From the NCBI GenBank assembly GCA_018376135.1, contig JAHABX010000001.1:1-64000 (forward strand): a stretch of DNA of 64,000 nucleotides. The letters are read 5' to 3'. The stretch comes from Clostridiales bacterium (GTDB taxonomy: Bacteria > Bacillota > Clostridia > Lachnospirales > Lachnospiraceae). Made by a program: the position numbers and the translations under genes. A model generated the notes under the pieces. That model worked only from the letters and a program-made list of their open reading frames with translations, was not told where the DNA came from and did not search any database. This document shows positions 19,035-27,778 of this stretch, one piece after another (positions within the stretch are counted from its first letter, which is position 1; each line of letters starts with the position of its first letter).

Positions 19035-19307
19035 ATGGCGTTCATGGATTTCTTTCGTAAGAAGAATTCAGGGGAAGTGGCGAAGGATCGCCTTAAATTA
19101 CTGTTGATCTCCGATCGTGCGAACTGTTCGCCGGAGATCATGGAAGCAATTAAAAATGATATTATTAAAGTTATCACCAAATATATGGAGATAGACTGCG
19201 AGGGACTGGATATTCAGATCACGCAGACAGAATCCGAGGGCGGTCATGGTACGGTTCCGGTGCTCTGTGCGAATATTCCGGTCAAAGACATGAAAAAAAG
19301 ATCTTAG
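19035..19307 (+). CDS. minE: Cell division topological specificity factor MinE
   Basis: 90 residues. The N-terminus MAFMDFFRKKNSG is the membrane/MinD-contact helix; DRLKLLLISDRANCSPEI is the anti-MinCD region and the remainder the dimerisation domain. The ATG at 19035 has GAGGGGG 7 bases upstream. Presence of MinE, not only DivIVA, implies a pole-to-pole MinCDE oscillator, which is common in Clostridia. Confidence 0.95.
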   Translation: MAFMDFFRKKNSGEVAKDRLKLLLISDRANCSPEIMEAIKNDIIKVITKYMEIDCEGLDIQITQTESEGGHGTVPVLCANIPVKDMKKRS

Positions 19308-19321
19308 AAATCAGGTGAGAT

Positions 19322-20428
19322 ATGTTCAGGCAATATCAACTGCGTGATTTTAAATTACGTCTGGTTGTATTTGTATATGCAATTACGATTATCGGGATTC
19401 TGGTCATTGGCAGTGCCAAGTCGGAATATCAGAGCCAGCAGGTGGCAGGAATGGTACTGGGAAGCATTGCAATGCTTGTATTTGCGTTGACGGATTACCA
19501 TATGATGATGAATCTGTACTGGCTGGTGTATGTGGCGAATCTTGTGTTTCTGCTCAGTATCTATTCACCGCTGGGCAAGGAGGTAAACGGCGCAAGGAGA
19601 TGGGTAAATCTTGGGTTCATGCAGTTTCAGCCGTCAGAGCTTACCAAGCTTTTGCTGATTCTGTTTTTTGCCCGGTTTTTTACGAAGTATGCAGAGCGGC
19701 TCAATACCTGGAAGGTGCTGCTGGCGTCAGGGGTGCTTCTTCTGATTCCGCTTGGAATGGTAAAGGAGCAGCCGGACCTGTCTACAACCATTACCATTGC
19801 ATTTGTATTTTGTGTGGTGATTTTTACAGCGGGACTCAGCTACCGGATCATTGGTGCAGTAGCTGCTGTACTGATTCCCTCTGCAGTGATCTTTATCAAT
19901 CTGATCATGCAGGAGGGACAGCAGATTCTGGATGATTACCAGCTCAAGAGGATCATGGCATGGCTGAAGCCTGCGGAATATGCAGATGACGCATATCAGC
20001 AGCAGAATTCCATTATTGCCATCGGCTCCGGCCAGCTCTACGGAAAGGGATTATATAACAATGACATTTCCTCCGTAAAGAACGGCAATTTTATTGTAGA
20101 ACCTCAAACCGATTTTATCTTTGCCGTTGCAGGCGAGGAGCTGGGATTCATCGGATGTGCGGCGATCATTATTCTGCTGGCACTGATTGTGATGGAGTGT
20201 CTCTGGATCGGCAAGAATGCCAGAGACAGAGAGGGGCAGATCATCTGCTGCGGCTTTGGCGGACTGATCGCTTTTCAGAGCCTGGTCAATATCTGTGTTG
20301 CTACAGGACTGATGCCGAACACAGGTATCCCGCTTCCTTTTGTAAGTTATGGGCTTACATCACTTGTTATGCTGTATATGGGAACAGGAATCGTTCTGAA
20401 TATTGGCTTACAGCCTAAAAAATATTAA
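19322..20428 (+). CDS. rodA: SEDS-family peptidoglycan glycosyltransferase RodA
   Basis: 368 residues with about ten membrane segments. Family hallmarks: GSIAMLVFALTDY early, NGARRWVNLGFMQFQPSELTKL, and the C-terminal NTGIPLPFVSYGLTSL. Polymerises glycan strands from lipid II together with the PBP2 encoded upstream. RodA and FtsW are closely related; the context with mreBCD and PBP2 favours RodA, while the min genes next to it leave a minor doubt. Confidence 0.92.
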   Translation: MFRQYQLRDFKLRLVVFVYAITIIGILVIGSAKSEYQSQQVAGMVLGSIAMLVFALTDYHMMMNLYWLVYVANLVFLLSIYSPLGKEVNGARRWVNLGFMQFQPSELTKLLLILFFARFFTKYAERLNTWKVLLASGVLLLIPLGMVKEQPDLSTTITIAFVFCVVIFTAGLSYRIIGAVAAVLIPSAVIFINLIMQEGQQILDDYQLKRIMAWLKPAEYADDAYQQQNSIIAIGSGQLYGKGLYNNDISSVKNGNFIVEPQTDFIFAVAGEELGFIGCAAIIILLALIVMECLWIGKNARDREGQIICCGFGGLIAFQSLVNICVATGLMPNTGIPLPFVSYGLTSLVMLYMGTGIVLNIGLQPKKY

Positions 20429-20444
20429 GAAGGGGGTTTTCACT

Positions 20445-20840
20445 ATGAACATTGGATTGATTGCACATGATGCAAAAAAAGTCCTGATGCAGAATTTCTG
20501 CATTGCATACAGAGGTATCCTCTGTAAAAATGAGCTTTATGCGACCGGAACGACCGGAAGACTGATTGAAGAGGTGGCGAACTTGAATGTTCATAAGTTT
20601 CTGGCTGGGCATCTTGGGGGGGAGCAGCAGCTGGGAGCACAGATCGAACATGATCAGATCGACCTTGTGATCTTTTTGCGCGATCCGATTCGTCCAAAGA
20701 GTCATGAACCGGATCTGGGTTATGTGATCCAGCTCTGTGATATACACAATATTCCGATCGCAACAAATCTGGCGACTGCAGAGCTTTTGATCAAATCACT
20801 GGACAGAGGAGATATGGAGTGGCGTGAGATGTACAAATAA
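20445..20840 (+). CDS. mgsA: Methylglyoxal synthase
   Basis: 131 residues. Converts dihydroxyacetone phosphate to methylglyoxal and phosphate, a glycolytic bypass. The N-terminal IGLIAHDAKK carries the conserved Asp, with ATGTTGRL (phosphate binding), GGEQQLGAQI and LVIFLRDP also typical. The ATG at 20445 has AAGGGGG about 9 bases upstream. It overlaps the next gene by 17 bases. Its place beside cell-wall genes is conserved in related Clostridia, where the reason is unknown. Confidence 0.95.
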   Translation: MNIGLIAHDAKKVLMQNFCIAYRGILCKNELYATGTTGRLIEEVANLNVHKFLAGHLGGEQQLGAQIEHDQIDLVIFLRDPIRPKSHEPDLGYVIQLCDIHNIPIATNLATAELLIKSLDRGDMEWREMYK

Positions 20841-21816
20841 CAATCAGAAGCGCAGAATAAGTCTTCTGACAGCAGTCTGTCTTGGGGCTGTTCTTCTGGG
20901 CGGATGCGGCAGAGGTACAGAGCTTGCGGATGCTTTTGCGGCAGATCTGCCGGGTCTTGGTGTGCAGGAGCAGAGTACGGATATGGAGATATCCTGGTTT
21001 GCAGAGGATCTGTGCGTAGTAGACGGGAATGTGGAAGCCATTGAGGCGGATACCGCGGAAGCACTGGCCGCATGTTTTTTCAATCTGGATACTCAGGAGA
21101 TCCTTTATGCAAAAAACGTATATGACCGTCTGTATCCGGCAAGTACGACCAAGATCATGACTGCGCTGATCGCTCTTGAGAAGGGTGATCTGGATGCTCA
21201 GATGACCGTCAGCAAAGAAGCGATCACTTTTTCTGAAAGCGGAGTATCTACAGTCCATCTGAAGGAAGGCGATGTGCTGACACTTCGGCAGCTTTTATAC
21301 GCGCTTCTTTTGTCTTCTGCCAATGATGCCGCAAATGTGATCGCAGAGCACGTAGGCGGTACTTCAGAAGAGTTTGTGGGAATGATGAATGAAGAAGCGG
21401 CGCGGATTGGAGCCACCGGAACGCATTTTGTCAATCCCAGCGGACTGCATGACGAAGAGCACTATACCACTGCATACGATCTGTATCTGATCTTTCAGGA
21501 AGCACTGAAGAATGAGACATTTCTGGAGATACTGAAGACGGTAACCTATGATACCTCCTATCTGGCGGCAGACGGATCTGCCGTGGAAGCGTCATGGTCC
21601 AACACGAACCAGTTCACAAAGGGCGACGTGACGGTTCCGGAGGGCGTGACTGCAGCAGGCGGCAAGACCGGTACGACCATGGCGGCAAGATCCTGCCTGG
21701 TTCAGCTTTTTGAAGATGCCGAAGGGGCGCAGTATGTGGCGATCATCCTTGGCTGTAAGGAGCGGGCGATCCTGTATCAGGAGATGCAGAGCTTTTTATC
21801 TAATTTGAACAATTAA
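20824..21816 (+). CDS. Lipoprotein D-alanyl-D-alanine carboxypeptidase
   Basis: 330 residues. The N-terminal 28 residues form a lipoprotein signal with lipobox LLGGC. The serine-peptidase S11 motifs are present: PASTTKIM (Ser-x-x-Lys), SSANDAAN (Ser-x-Asn) and GGKTGTT (Lys-Thr-Gly). Trims the terminal D-Ala from peptidoglycan stem peptides. Most family members have a cleavable signal and a C-terminal membrane helix, so the lipid anchor is a variation. The GTG start at 20824 lies inside the end of mgsA and is the only one that keeps the lipobox. Confidence 0.9.
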   Translation: MRCTNNNQKRRISLLTAVCLGAVLLGGCGRGTELADAFAADLPGLGVQEQSTDMEISWFAEDLCVVDGNVEAIEADTAEALAACFFNLDTQEILYAKNVYDRLYPASTTKIMTALIALEKGDLDAQMTVSKEAITFSESGVSTVHLKEGDVLTLRQLLYALLLSSANDAANVIAEHVGGTSEEFVGMMNEEAARIGATGTHFVNPSGLHDEEHYTTAYDLYLIFQEALKNETFLEILKTVTYDTSYLAADGSAVEASWSNTNQFTKGDVTVPEGVTAAGGKTGTTMAARSCLVQLFEDAEGAQYVAIILGCKERAILYQEMQSFLSNLNN

Positions 21817-21819
21817 TTC

Positions 21820-21848
21820 TTGTATTCCCACCCTCTGGATGGTATAAT
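21820..21848 (+). promoter_or_regulatory. Sigma-A-type promoter for the small P-loop gene
   Basis: TTGTAT at 21820-21825, exactly 17 bases, then TATAAT at 21843-21848. It starts 4 bases after the carboxypeptidase stop and about 40 bases ahead of the next ATG. Confidence 0.75.
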
Positions 21849-21886
21849 ATGACTAACAACTTGAGGAACCTAAGGAGGGCACCGTT

Positions 21887-22297
21887 ATGGTACAATTAAT
21901 TGTAGGAGTAAAGGGCGCAGGAAAGACAAAGAAGATGCTGGATCATGTACATACATCCATGAAATCAGTAAACGGCAACATTGTATATCTGGATAAGTCA
22001 TCTCAGAATATGCATGAACTGGACAACAAGGTTCGTTTAATTAATGTATCAGAGTATCCGATTCAGAACGCAGATCAGTTTATTGGTTTTGTCTGCGGTA
22101 TTTGTTCTCAGGACTATGATCTTGAAGAGATGTATCTTGATGGATTTTTAAAGATTGCCAGATTGGAAGGTCAGGACATTTCCAACGCACTTTCTCAGCT
22201 CAATGCGATCAGTGAGCAGTTCAAAGTTAAGATGGTACTCAGCGTATCAATAAAGGAAGAAGATTTACCGGAATTTGCCAAAGCGCAGGTAATTTAG
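21887..22297 (+). CDS. Small P-loop protein of unknown function
   Basis: 136 residues. A Walker A motif stands at the extreme N-terminus (IVGVKGAGKTKK); no convincing Walker B Asp-Glu can be pointed to, although LEEMYLDGF near residue 85 is a candidate. The rest resembles no named family that I can recall with confidence. It has a near-consensus promoter, an AAGGAGG ribosome-binding site and a strong terminator, so it is a single, well-expressed transcription unit. A nucleotide-binding role is all that can be supported. Confidence 0.7.
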   Translation: MVQLIVGVKGAGKTKKMLDHVHTSMKSVNGNIVYLDKSSQNMHELDNKVRLINVSEYPIQNADQFIGFVCGICSQDYDLEEMYLDGFLKIARLEGQDISNALSQLNAISEQFKVKMVLSVSIKEEDLPEFAKAQVI

Positions 22298-22316
22298 GGT
22301 TTAGATATATACATAT

Positions 22317-22357
22317 AAGCGGATGCCCATTTAAGGACATCCGCTTCATTATTTTTT
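22317..22357 (+). terminator. Terminator after the small P-loop gene
   Basis: AAGCGGATGCCC and GGACATCCGCTT form a 12-base stem with one mismatch and a 6-base loop, followed by a T-rich stretch. The ribosome-binding site of the next gene begins just after it. Confidence 0.85.
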
Positions 22358-22372
22358 AAGGAGGAACATTTC

Positions 22373-23779
22373 ATGGCGCAGCGCCGCAGAAAGAAAAAAG
22401 TAGTCAGTGTCCGGAGCAGGAGACCGATGAATATTGATCTTGTCTTTTTTGGGGCAGTGGCGGTCTACATATGTGTGGTCTGTTACATGGGAATGAGTTC
22501 CGAACACATTGCCGGATATGAGGTCAATGCCGGAACGCTGGCAGTAGATCATACCTATACGGGATTTGCAGTCCGGCAGGAAGAGGTCTACAGCGCAGAG
22601 ACCTCCGGATATATCAGCTATTATGCGAGAGAAGGGGAACGGGTATCCGGTTCCTCGCTGGTCTACACCATTGATGAGAAAGGCGAGATCAATGAGCTGA
22701 TCCAGCAGAATGCGGAGAGTGTGGATCTGACGGATGAGAATTTTTCCCTGATCAGAAGCAGCATCCGGGGATACATGAATGATTATGACGATATGGAGTT
22801 CTCGGGAGTCTATGATTTTGAATCCTCGCTTGAAAGCTCTGTTATGGATCTGATGAACCAGAACATGCTGGCAAGTCTTGAGGATGCAGGAGAGGATTCC
22901 ATGTTCTCCAGAGTTTATTCCAATGGTATCGGGATCCTGGAATATTATACGGATGGATATGAAGGGGTCACTGTGGAAAGTATGACAGAGGAGATGCTGG
23001 ATCCGTCCGCTTATGAGAAGCAGAGCCTGAAAAAAGAGATCGTGCAGAGCGGAGAGCCTGTCTATAAGCTTTCTACCTCCGAAAAGTGGAGTCTGGTCGT
23101 TCCTCTGACGGCAGAAGAGGCGGCGGGTTTTATGCAGGAAGAGAAGAAGTATATGGAGGTGGAGTTTACCAGAGATCATACGACGGCGTGGGCGGATTTC
23201 TCCATCATCTATGTGGGGGCATCCCCCTGTGCAAGACTGGATTTTAACAACTCCATGGTTCGTTTTGCAGATCTGCGTTATATTGAAGTGGAATTCCTGA
23301 TTGATGATGCATCGGGGCTGAAGATTCCTAATACGGCGATCGTGGAGAAGGAGTTTTATCTGATCCCTAAGACATTTCTGGTGGAGCAGGATGAGTATAA
23401 GGGATTTATGAAGGAGGTCTACGACGAGAACGGACAGGCATCTGTGGAATTCGTGAGTATGACCCTGTACTATGCGGATGAAGAAAATTATTATGTGGAT
23501 CCTAAGGAGTCGGATTTTGCTACCGGCAAGGAGAAGCTGCCCATCGGCACCTATCTGGTAGCGCCGGACAGCCAGGAGCGATTCCAGATCGGTATGAACA
23601 GTACCCTGAAGGGGGTCTACAATATCAATAAAGGATATACGCAGTTCCGTCAGATCAATATTCTGTATCAGAATGAGGAATTTACTCTGGTGGAACAGGG
23701 AACCAGCTATGGTCTGACCGTGTACGATCATATTGTACTGAACGGTGAGGCGGTAGATGAAGAACAGGTGATCTATTAA
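22373..23779 (+). CDS. HlyD-like membrane adaptor protein
   Basis: 468 residues. A very basic N-terminus (QRRRKKKVV) is followed by one membrane segment (about 21-43) and a large extracytoplasmic part. That part begins with a barrel-sandwich-like region (residues 55-100, VRQEEVYSAETSGYISYYAREGE) as in HlyD/RND adaptors. No ABC transporter or MFS partner is encoded next to it; the neighbours are yggS and sepF, so a division or envelope role is possible. It is preceded by AAGGAGGA. The exact function is unknown. Confidence 0.65.
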   Translation: MAQRRRKKKVVSVRSRRPMNIDLVFFGAVAVYICVVCYMGMSSEHIAGYEVNAGTLAVDHTYTGFAVRQEEVYSAETSGYISYYAREGERVSGSSLVYTIDEKGEINELIQQNAESVDLTDENFSLIRSSIRGYMNDYDDMEFSGVYDFESSLESSVMDLMNQNMLASLEDAGEDSMFSRVYSNGIGILEYYTDGYEGVTVESMTEEMLDPSAYEKQSLKKEIVQSGEPVYKLSTSEKWSLVVPLTAEEAAGFMQEEKKYMEVEFTRDHTTAWADFSIIYVGASPCARLDFNNSMVRFADLRYIEVEFLIDDASGLKIPNTAIVEKEFYLIPKTFLVEQDEYKGFMKEVYDENGQASVEFVSMTLYYADEENYYVDPKESDFATGKEKLPIGTYLVAPDSQERFQIGMNSTLKGVYNINKGYTQFRQINILYQNEEFTLVEQGTSYGLTVYDHIVLNGEAVDEEQVIY

Positions 23780-23794
23780 TGAGGAGTGAGAGTT

Positions 23795-24487
23795 ATGGTT
23801 GCGGAACAATACAGAGAAGTAGAAGAAAAGGTCAGTGAGGCATGTAAAAGGAGCGGGCGCAGCCGGCAGGATGTGACTCTGATCGCAGTGAGCAAGACAA
23901 AGCCGGTGGAGATGATCCGGGAAGCCATGGAAGCAGGCGCAGAGGTATTCGGAGAGAATAAGGTACAGGAGCTCTGTGAGAAATATGAGATCCTGCCGCA
24001 GGGACTGCACTGGCATCTGATCGGACATCTTCAGAGAAATAAAGTAAAATACATCGTGGGAAAGGCGGAACTGATCCATTCGGTAGATTCTCTACGTCTG
24101 GCAGAGGAGCTGAGCCGGGAGTCCGTGAAAAAAGGAGCGACTACCCGGATCCTTATAGAGGTCAATGTGGCAGAGGAGGAAAGCAAGTTTGGCGTAAAGA
24201 CGGCAGATACAGAGGCACTGGTACGGCAGATCGCGCTTTTGCCTAATCTGAGCATTCAGGGGCTGATGACAATCGCACCGTATGTAACGGATCCGGAGGA
24301 AAATCGCCCGGTTTTTCGTGAATTAAAAAAATTGGCAGTTGACATCAAAATGAAAAACATTGATAATGTACGTATGGATGTGCTTTCCATGGGAATGACC
24401 GGAGACTATGAAGTGGCGATAGAAGAGGGAGCGACTATGGTACGTGTTGGAACCGGAATATTCGGAGAGCGCAATTATTCGATCTAA
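23795..24487 (+). CDS. yggS: YggS/PLPBP family pyridoxal phosphate homeostasis protein
   Basis: 230 residues. Single-domain TIM-barrel PLP-binding protein without catalytic activity that balances PLP and amino-acid pools. VSKTKP near residue 35 carries the PLP lysine; FGENKVQEL and HLIGHLQRNKV are hallmark blocks, and SMGMTGDYEVAIEEGATMVRVG closes the barrel. The ATG at 23795 has GAGGAG 8 bases upstream. Location directly ahead of sepF is conserved in Gram-positives. Confidence 0.93.
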   Translation: MVAEQYREVEEKVSEACKRSGRSRQDVTLIAVSKTKPVEMIREAMEAGAEVFGENKVQELCEKYEILPQGLHWHLIGHLQRNKVKYIVGKAELIHSVDSLRLAEELSRESVKKGATTRILIEVNVAEEESKFGVKTADTEALVRQIALLPNLSIQGLMTIAPYVTDPEENRPVFRELKKLAVDIKMKNIDNVRMDVLSMGMTGDYEVAIEEGATMVRVGTGIFGERNYSI

Positions 24488-24499
24488 AGGAGAACTGAT

Positions 24500-25024
24500 A
24501 TGGGAATATTTGATAAGATCATAGATACCATGCATCTGGGCAATGAAGACGACTACGATGATTACGACGATTTTGATGATGATTATGAAGAAGAACGTCC
24601 CCGGAGAGGAGGCATCTTCAGGAAAAAGGATAAAGAGGATTTCGACTATGACCTGGAAGATGATCTGGTAACGGAGGCCAATAAGGTAAAGCCTGTGAAG
24701 CAGCCGGCAAGGATCACCCCCATGAGGTCCAAAAAGGGAGGCAATGGAATGGAAGTATGTGTATTTAAGCCAACACAGTTTGAGGAGTCCAGAGAGATCA
24801 CGGATACGCTGCTTGGCAACTGCACCGTTGTACTGAACTTTGAAGGTCTTGACGTGGAGATCGCACAGCGTATTATCGACTTTACCTCCGGTTCCTGTTA
24901 TGCTATCGGAGGAAATCTTCAGAAGGTTTCCAACTACATATTCATCGTGACACCGAAGAGCGTAGACATTTCCGGAGATTTTCAGGATATTCTGACCGGA
25001 GCTTTTGATATTCCGACGATTTAG
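24500..25024 (+). CDS. sepF: Cell division protein SepF
   Basis: 174 residues. N-terminal membrane-targeting helix (MGIFDKIIDTMHLG), a strongly acidic Asp/Glu/Tyr tract (about 15-35), a linker, and the SepF dimer domain from about residue 83 (CVFKPTQFEESREITDTLL, VVLNFEGLD, ARRI-like AQRIIDFTSG). SepF bundles FtsZ and tethers it to the membrane. It follows yggS by 12 bases and is ended by a terminator. Confidence 0.95.
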   Translation: MGIFDKIIDTMHLGNEDDYDDYDDFDDDYEEERPRRGGIFRKKDKEDFDYDLEDDLVTEANKVKPVKQPARITPMRSKKGGNGMEVCVFKPTQFEESREITDTLLGNCTVVLNFEGLDVEIAQRIIDFTSGSCYAIGGNLQKVSNYIFIVTPKSVDISGDFQDILTGAFDIPTI

Positions 25025-25061
25025 CCGGAACACAGGATTTCCTATATGATTTAATAGCACG

Positions 25062-25096
25062 AAGAGCATCAGATGGGTTACGTCCGATGCTCTTTA
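25062..25096 (+). terminator. Terminator after sepF
   Basis: AAGAGCATC and GATGCTCTT form a perfect 9-base stem around a 15-base loop, followed by a short T stretch. Confidence 0.7.
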
Positions 25097-25127
25097 CTGT
25101 ATGAAAAAGTAAGAATCAGGAGAGCGT

Positions 25128-26240
25128 ATGAACGAAAATATGACGAAGATCCAGGTGAAAAGAGATGGAAGCTGCAGCTATACAATCTGGCTGGAGCCGG
25201 ATTTTGAACATCTTGCAGAAGCGCTGGAACCTTTTCACACGGAGAAGAAAAAGCTTTGTATCGTCACGGACAGTACCGTGGATCAGCTGTATACGGAAGC
25301 TTTAAAGAAAAAGCTGGAGGAAATCTGCGGGAGTGTATCTCTGTTTGTATTTCCCGCAGGAGAAGAGCATAAGACCCTTTACACCGTAAGAGATCTGTAT
25401 GAGCATCTGATCCTGGAAAAATTCGACCGAAAGGATATGTTAGTGGCGCTGGGAGGCGGTGTGGTCGGTGATCTGACCGGATTTGCGGCAGCCACATATC
25501 TGAGGGGAATTGATTTTATTCAGATCCCCACGACTCTGCTGGCACAGGTGGATTCCAGCATCGGCGGAAAGACCGGTGTTGATTTTGATGATTACAAGAA
25601 TATGGTCGGCGCATTCCACATGCCGAAGCTGGTATATATGAACCTCAATGTTCTTGAGACGCTTTCGGAAAGGCTGTTTGCCGAAGGGATGGCGGAGATC
25701 ATCAAGCATGGGCTGATCCAGGACAGGGAATATTATGAGTGGCTTATGGCGCATCGGGAAGATATTTTAAAGAGGGATTATGAGGCTCTTCGCCATATGA
25801 TCCATGGAAGCTGTCAGATCAAGAGACGTGTGGTAGAGGAGGATCCGACGGAGCAGGGGATCCGTGCCTGGCTGAATTTCGGGCATACGGCAGGACATGC
25901 CGTGGAGAAGCTGAAGAATTTTGCGCTGTACCATGGGGAATGTGTATCCATCGGATGTGTGGCAGCCGCATGGATCTCCTGGAAGAGAGGTCATTTGTCT
26001 CTGGAGGAGAGAGAAGGGATAGAGCATACCCTGCAGAGCTTCTCACTTCCGGTCCGGGTATCCGGTCTTATACCGGAGGAGGTGCTGGCGGCAACGAAGC
26101 TGGACAAGAAGATGGAAGCCGGAAAGATCAGGTTCGTGCTCCTGAACAGAACGGGAGAGGCATTTGTCACGCAGGATGTGGAGGATGCGGAGCTTCTGGA
26201 AGCAATACGATATATAAGTGAGGAGACTGATTATGAATAA
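25128..26240 (+). CDS. aroB: 3-dehydroquinate synthase
   Basis: 370 residues. Second step of the shikimate pathway, NAD- and metal-dependent. Hallmarks: ALGGGVVGDLTGFAAATYLRG, PTTLLAQVDSSIGGKTGVD, and the zinc-ligand regions EIIKHG and NFGHTAGHAVE. Start ATG 25128 follows AGGAG. No other shikimate gene is nearby; its 3' end overlaps the start of lspA by 8 bases. Confidence 0.96.
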   Translation: MNENMTKIQVKRDGSCSYTIWLEPDFEHLAEALEPFHTEKKKLCIVTDSTVDQLYTEALKKKLEEICGSVSLFVFPAGEEHKTLYTVRDLYEHLILEKFDRKDMLVALGGGVVGDLTGFAAATYLRGIDFIQIPTTLLAQVDSSIGGKTGVDFDDYKNMVGAFHMPKLVYMNLNVLETLSERLFAEGMAEIIKHGLIQDREYYEWLMAHREDILKRDYEALRHMIHGSCQIKRRVVEEDPTEQGIRAWLNFGHTAGHAVEKLKNFALYHGECVSIGCVAAAWISWKRGHLSLEEREGIEHTLQSFSLPVRVSGLIPEEVLAATKLDKKMEAGKIRFVLLNRTGEAFVTQDVEDAELLEAIRYISEETDYE

Positions 26241-26751
26241 ATTTCTCTGCCGTCCCTGGGGGATCGCGCTTCTGACCGCAGTCCTTGTACTGCTGGATCA
26301 GTGGACGAAGATGCTTGCCGTGCAGTTTTTAAAGGATCAGGAGCCGTTTGTGATCTGGGACGGTGTATTTGAGCTGCATTATCTGGAGAACCGTGGAGCG
26401 GCATTCGGCATGCTTCAGGGCAGACAGATCTTTTTCTTTGTGACAGGGATCATTGTGTTTGCCGCAGTGATCTATCTGTTCCTGCATATGTCGAAGGATC
26501 AGCGGTTTCTGCCCATCCGGCTGATCGCGGTATTTGTACTGGCAGGTGCCTGGGGCAATATGATCGACCGGGTGCGTTTGTCCTATGTGGTGGATTTCTT
26601 TTACTTTAAACTGATCGATTTCCCTATTTTCAATGTGGCGGATATCTATGTAAGTGTGGGAACGGCAGTGCTGATCGTTCTGATCCTGTTCGTATATAAG
26701 GACGAGGAGCTGGATGGACTGCTGGAGAAGCGGAAGGGGAAAAAATCATGA
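26233..26751 (+). CDS. lspA: Lipoprotein signal peptidase (signal peptidase II)
   Basis: 172 residues, four membrane segments. The catalytic aspartates lie in NMIDRVRLSYVVDF and FNVADIYVS; NRGAAFGML is a further family block. Cleaves prolipoproteins, several of which are encoded in this window (the carboxypeptidase, the 42.7 kb lipoprotein and the TlpA-like protein). ATG 26233 lies 7 bases after AGGAG; a GTG at 26218 is upstream of that site and unlikely. ATGA overlap with rluD. Confidence 0.95.
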   Translation: MNKFLCRPWGIALLTAVLVLLDQWTKMLAVQFLKDQEPFVIWDGVFELHYLENRGAAFGMLQGRQIFFFVTGIIVFAAVIYLFLHMSKDQRFLPIRLIAVFVLAGAWGNMIDRVRLSYVVDFFYFKLIDFPIFNVADIYVSVGTAVLIVLILFVYKDEELDGLLEKRKGKKS

Positions 26752-27656
26752 GCCTGATACGGCTGGAAGCAGATGAGAGCTATATGGACGAGAGAGTGGA
26801 CAAGTTCCTGAGCGGTATGCTGCCGGAGCAGTCCCGTTCTTATCTGCAGAAGATCATAAAAGAGGGCAGTGTGCTGGTAAACGGAAAGCCGGTAAAGGCG
26901 AGCTATCGGATGGAGGATCAGGACGAGGTGACCATTGATCTGCCGGAGCTTACGGAACCCAAGATCGAAGCAGAGGATATTCCGCTGGATATTCTCTATG
27001 AAGATCAGGATCTTCTGATCGTCAACAAGCCCAAGGGGATGGTTGTTCATCCTTCTGCAGGGCACAGCTCCGGAACCCTGGTCAATGCAGTCCTGTATCA
27101 TTGCCGCGGACAGTTATCGGGGATCAACGGCGTCATGCGCCCAGGTATTGTTCACCGCATTGACAAGGATACGACGGGTGCACTGGTCATCTGCAAGAAT
27201 GATGCTGCCCATAACCATGTGGCAGAGCAGCTGAAGGTTCATTCAATCACAAGAAAATATCAGGCAATCGTCTGCGGTGTGATCCGGGAAGACGAGGGTA
27301 CGGTGGACGCTCCCATCGGACGCCATCCCACAGAGCGCAGGAAAATGGCAGTCAATGAGAAGAACGGAAAGCGTGCAGTGACTCATTACCGGGTGCTTAA
27401 ACGGTTTGCCAATCATACGTACATTGAGTGTCAGCTTGAGACCGGACGGACCCACCAGATCCGTGTTCATATGGCATCCCTGCATCATCCGATTCTGGGA
27501 GACACCGTCTATGGTCCGGATAAGAATCCTCTTCATCTGGAGGGACAGACCCTTCATGCACGGATTCTGGGGCTTTGTCATCCTTCTACGGGAGCGTATA
27601 TTGAGGCAGAGGCTCCCCTGCCGGAATATTTTCAGAAACTGCTGAAGAAGCTTTGA
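26748..27656 (+). CDS. rluD: RluA-family 23S rRNA pseudouridine synthase
   Basis: 302 residues. N-terminal S4 RNA-binding domain (about residues 12-75, RVDKFLSGMLP) and the synthase domain with the catalytic Asp in HRIDKDTTGAL. ETGRTHQIRVHMAS is the family's second signature. The lspA-rluD pairing is typical of Firmicutes. The exact uridine modified is inferred from RluD-like layout, not shown. Confidence 0.92.
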   Translation: MSLIRLEADESYMDERVDKFLSGMLPEQSRSYLQKIIKEGSVLVNGKPVKASYRMEDQDEVTIDLPELTEPKIEAEDIPLDILYEDQDLLIVNKPKGMVVHPSAGHSSGTLVNAVLYHCRGQLSGINGVMRPGIVHRIDKDTTGALVICKNDAAHNHVAEQLKVHSITRKYQAIVCGVIREDEGTVDAPIGRHPTERRKMAVNEKNGKRAVTHYRVLKRFANHTYIECQLETGRTHQIRVHMASLHHPILGDTVYGPDKNPLHLEGQTLHARILGLCHPSTGAYIEAEAPLPEYFQKLLKKL

Positions 27657-27690
27657 AAATCAAAAAAATGCAAAAAAGATAAAAAAAATC

Positions 27691-27719
27691 TTGAAATGTG
27701 CAAATCCCTGTACTATAAT
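27691..27719 (+). promoter_or_regulatory. Sigma-A-type promoter of the 27.8 kb gene
   Basis: TTGAAA at 27691-27696, 17-base spacer, TATAAT at 27714-27719, in a strongly A-rich region after rluD. No clear hairpin terminator lies between rluD and this promoter. Confidence 0.75.
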
Positions 27720-27778
27720 AAACGGAAAAGTTTATAAAGTTTATAGAATTTTTATAATTCCAGTAAAGGGGTACGCAT

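Noticed and set aside
22349..24079. A 576-codon open frame on the minus strand opposite the HlyD-like and yggS genes
   Set aside because: It lies wholly antisense to two well-supported genes with ribosome-binding sites, has no ribosome-binding site and no recognisable domain; it results from codon bias.
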